From Chloromonas sp. AAM2 (taxonomy: Eukaryota; Chlorophyta; Chlorophyceae; Chlamydomonadales; Chlamydomonadaceae): DNA of 64,000 nucleotides. Both the position numbers and the translations under genes were made by a program. The stretch is from contig QAXH01005541.1 of NCBI GenBank assembly GCA_004335635.1, positions 42,369 to 106,368 on the forward strand. The letters are read 5' to 3'. How positions within the stretch are numbered: position 1 is the first letter of the stretch; each line of letters opens with the position of its first letter. Below, one piece after another: positions 61,876 through 64,000 of the stretch. The notes below the pieces were generated by a model. It was not told where the DNA came from and made no database searches. It was given only the letters and a program-made list of their open reading frames with translations.

Positions 61876-62590
61876 CGGTGCACGTCATTGTACTGATTGA
61901 ATTAACTGGCAGGGCTACAAGATGCAGCCCAAACCCTAGAAGTGACCCCAGACAACAATTAAGTATGTTGTCACCAAGCCGTGAGCCCATCCGTCTTGCG
62001 TCGTGCATGATCGGTATCAGCAGTCCATGTGCCGTTGTCATGCTTTGCATGGGTATGCGGCATCAGCATCATTCAGGAGCATGCCATGCATGAGCATGCG
62101 TGGTCATCATTGCAGTGCAAAGTGCATGGGCGAACTGCCGCCTGGTGGTGCGTCCAATGCCACACCTCAACGTCAGTGTTGGCCCTACCTCACCTCACCT
62201 TTCTGGCTACACCCATATTTGCCGGCCCCATGATCCCCCTCCTCATCAAGCCATGTGCATAGTGTAGCGTGTGGTGAACGATTGTCACTGATTGCATTAT
62301 TTGGCAGATGCATCTCAAAAGGCAGGCATGACACCCAAGCAGCATGTCCCCAAGCCGCGAGCCCTGCCCTCTTGTGCATGCATGAGCATGCGCGGTCATG
62401 ATTGCAAGGCAGTGCGAAGTGCATGGCAACATTATTATGCATAGCCCATGCCGTTGTCATGCTGTGCATGCCATGCACTGCATTGGTGTGGGGCATCAGC
62501 AGCACTCACGAGCACGACGTGCATGCACATGTGAGGTCATGATTACAAGGTGGCGGTGAAAGGCACATGGCCACCTGCACAGCAATTCAA
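61876..62590 (+). repeat. Imperfect ~400-bp tandem duplication
   Basis: Left unit (~61880-62255) and right unit (~62280-62590) share in order ATTG(T)ACTGATTG, CAAGCCG(T/C)GAGCCC, GCCGTTGTCATGCT(T/G)TGCAT, GGCATCAGCA and CATGAGCATGCG(T/C)GGTCAT, with insertions. Both are rich in ATGCAT palindromes. ORFs here simply repeat with the DNA. Confidence 0.65.
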
Positions 62591-63171
62591 ATATTCAGTG
62601 GCAAAATGGCAACTTGGTTGGTTGCGGACAACGGCTGTGCACATGGCTGGTGATGTGATTGCGGGGCGTGGTAGCAGCAACCTGAGAAGCATCACCACAA
62701 CGTAAAGTCGACACATGGTCCCAACTCTGCGAAAAGATCACAAGAAAAGTTTGGCAGTGTTGCGCGCAGCCTACAGCTGGATAGGCAGTGCCTCCATGCA
62801 CATGTTCATGGTCAAGGCCCATCCCTGCATGGAAAGCCCATGCACGCAGCACCATGCATGGCCATGCATGCACTTGTGAACAGTGGATCTTACGCGGGCT
62901 GGTGCTGACACGAACGAACTTCTCCCAGCCTGTGTGAACTGGGTTCCATGCAAGCCTGAGCATTACGCATACATGCATTTACGCCTTTAACGGATTTTCA
63001 GTGGCTATCCTCAGCCGTGGTGACATGCTTTCCTCGCTAGCCCGGCAGGCCAAGGCCCTTTGTGGGAATCACACTCAACCGGCCTTGTGACCCGTCCTTG
63101 CAAACAGAAAGGAAAACAATTGATTCCTCAAGTGGCTCACATGTGCCTCACAAAAGCGTCCTCACTACAGC
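62591..63171. other. Unassigned stretch rich in CATGCA palindromes
   Basis: No gene supported. GCATGCATG/CCATGCATGG-type palindromes are frequent at 62790-62880. A 127-codon minus frame (62595-62978) has no recognisable domain. Confidence 0.3.
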
Positions 63172-63290
63172 CTACTGGCCAGCTGAGGCTGGAACAGCCC
63201 CAAAAAGCAAACGTTTGACGCTGGAAGTGTCAGGCATGCGTCCCATGTGCCCTAGCCACCTGAGCCTGTGGGCTCTCAGCAAGGCACTAA
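63172..63290 (-). pseudogene. 3'-terminal remnant of a non-LTR retrotransposon ORF2
   Basis: The minus frame reads LLRAHRLRWLGHMGRMPDTS followed by KRLLFGAVPASAGQ and a stop. 'LRWLGH-x-x-RMPD-x-x-x-x-K-x-LLFG' is the well-known C-terminal motif of LINE reverse-transcriptase ORFs. The upstream domains are not recognisable, so the copy is 5'-truncated or decayed, as is usual for LINEs. Confidence 0.75.
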
Positions 63291-63884
63291 TGGCAGGAAA
63301 GCGTCTGTGGAAACTGAACTGAGAATCACATGCATGGAAAGCAACAGGCAGCTGCAGAGCTGTTGCCATCCACTAGGCCTCTGGGCAGTTGTTGCAGGAG
63401 GCCCTGCACCAGTATGAACGAATGCTCTGCCTCTCCCAGCGCGTTTCCATGTTTTCAAACTGTTGAGCCGCGCAGACAGTTAAAGATGTACCTATCAACC
63501 AGGCACACTTCATTGAGTTCGCAGGTCTGTTGTTCTCCACTTTCCACTGCTCGAGGTAGTCCGTGCATGGAGGGCCTGCAGCCATGCAAGCGGGACGTGC
63601 ACAGCTTGTTGAGTACTGACCATGACTTCAAAATATGACCGTGCATGCATTTCTTGCACCAAAAACAAACTTTGACTGAAAGGACGCAATGCCGCTGGAA
63701 AGGTATGCAGTACTGGACGTTGCATGCAGCTGTAGCATTGCAGACTTGGCTGGAATCTTTCTTGAAACGGCAACACACACATTGACATGTGCAACAAGCC
63801 AAGCATGATGGCAGGATGGTGGTGCTGACAAAGATGGGTGCCATGTGCTCTTGCCGATGTTGCCAGGGCACATCGTTGCTCACG

Positions 63885-64000
63885 TGGTGGGGGTGGTGAT
63901 GACGTCTGGGGTGGTGGTGGTGGTGGTGATGATGTCTGCGGTGGTGGTGGTGGTGGTGGTGATGACAGAGTGGGTGGTGGGGGTGGGGATGATGACGATG
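63885..64000. repeat. GGT/GAT-rich array running off the window
   Basis: (GGT)n blocks alternate with GATGATG(T/A)(C/T)TG spacers in units of about 32-40 bp. Read on the minus strand it would code for His/Pro-rich repeats, but no flanking exon is visible in the window. Confidence 0.8.

Overview
This window is nuclear DNA of a eukaryote, most likely a chlorophyte green alga of the Chlamydomonadales type. Every gene I could build has many short exons (about 40-300 nt) joined by GT-AG introns, many ending in a ...GCAG acceptor. One TGTAA motif of the volvocalean poly(A) type follows the first complete gene. The proteins carry alga-like combinations, such as a GAF plus TKL-type kinase and a plastid-type EamA transporter. 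Species is not determined. All gene models below were spliced by hand. I accepted an exon only when its reading frame, acceptor, donor and intron phase agreed with its neighbours. Most lone ORFs are shadows of these exons.

Left part (1-26,568): a minus-strand EamA transporter (its 3' part is off the window) faces, across a 243-bp bidirectional promoter, a plus-strand gene encoding an N-terminal TRB-type Myb/SANT domain plus a PHD finger (1,037 aa). Next, all on the plus strand, come a PIH1/CS-type protein (284 aa), a small SAP-domain protein (220 aa), a degenerate AAA ATPase (at least 345 aa; possibly the same gene as the SAP protein), and a 19-exon GAF plus protein kinase gene (1,227 aa, HCD instead of HRD in the catalytic loop).

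Middle (26,569-37,062): a 10.5-kb repeat-rich gap between two convergent genes. It has no convincing host gene but holds several dispersed-repeat families, a LINE-like fragment and a 120-bp ATC microsatellite.

Right part (37,063-59,920): one very large minus-strand gene. Thirty-eight exons join with consistent phases into a 1,389-aa predicted secreted glycoprotein. It has a signal peptide, two ricin-B-like beta-trefoil-like regions, four PAN/apple-like cysteine modules and a roughly 490-aa C-terminal region that I do not recognise. This is the strongest candidate for something undescribed.

Right edge (59,921-64,000): mobile-element debris and tandem repeats. It includes a piece of a Polinton/adintovirus-type protein, a LINE 3'-end fragment, an imperfect ~400-bp tandem duplication, and a GGT-rich array at the very end.

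The genes do not form an obvious pathway: this reads as ordinary chromosome with a chromatin factor, a possible dynein-assembly or co-chaperone factor, a signalling kinase and a secreted protein next to each other.
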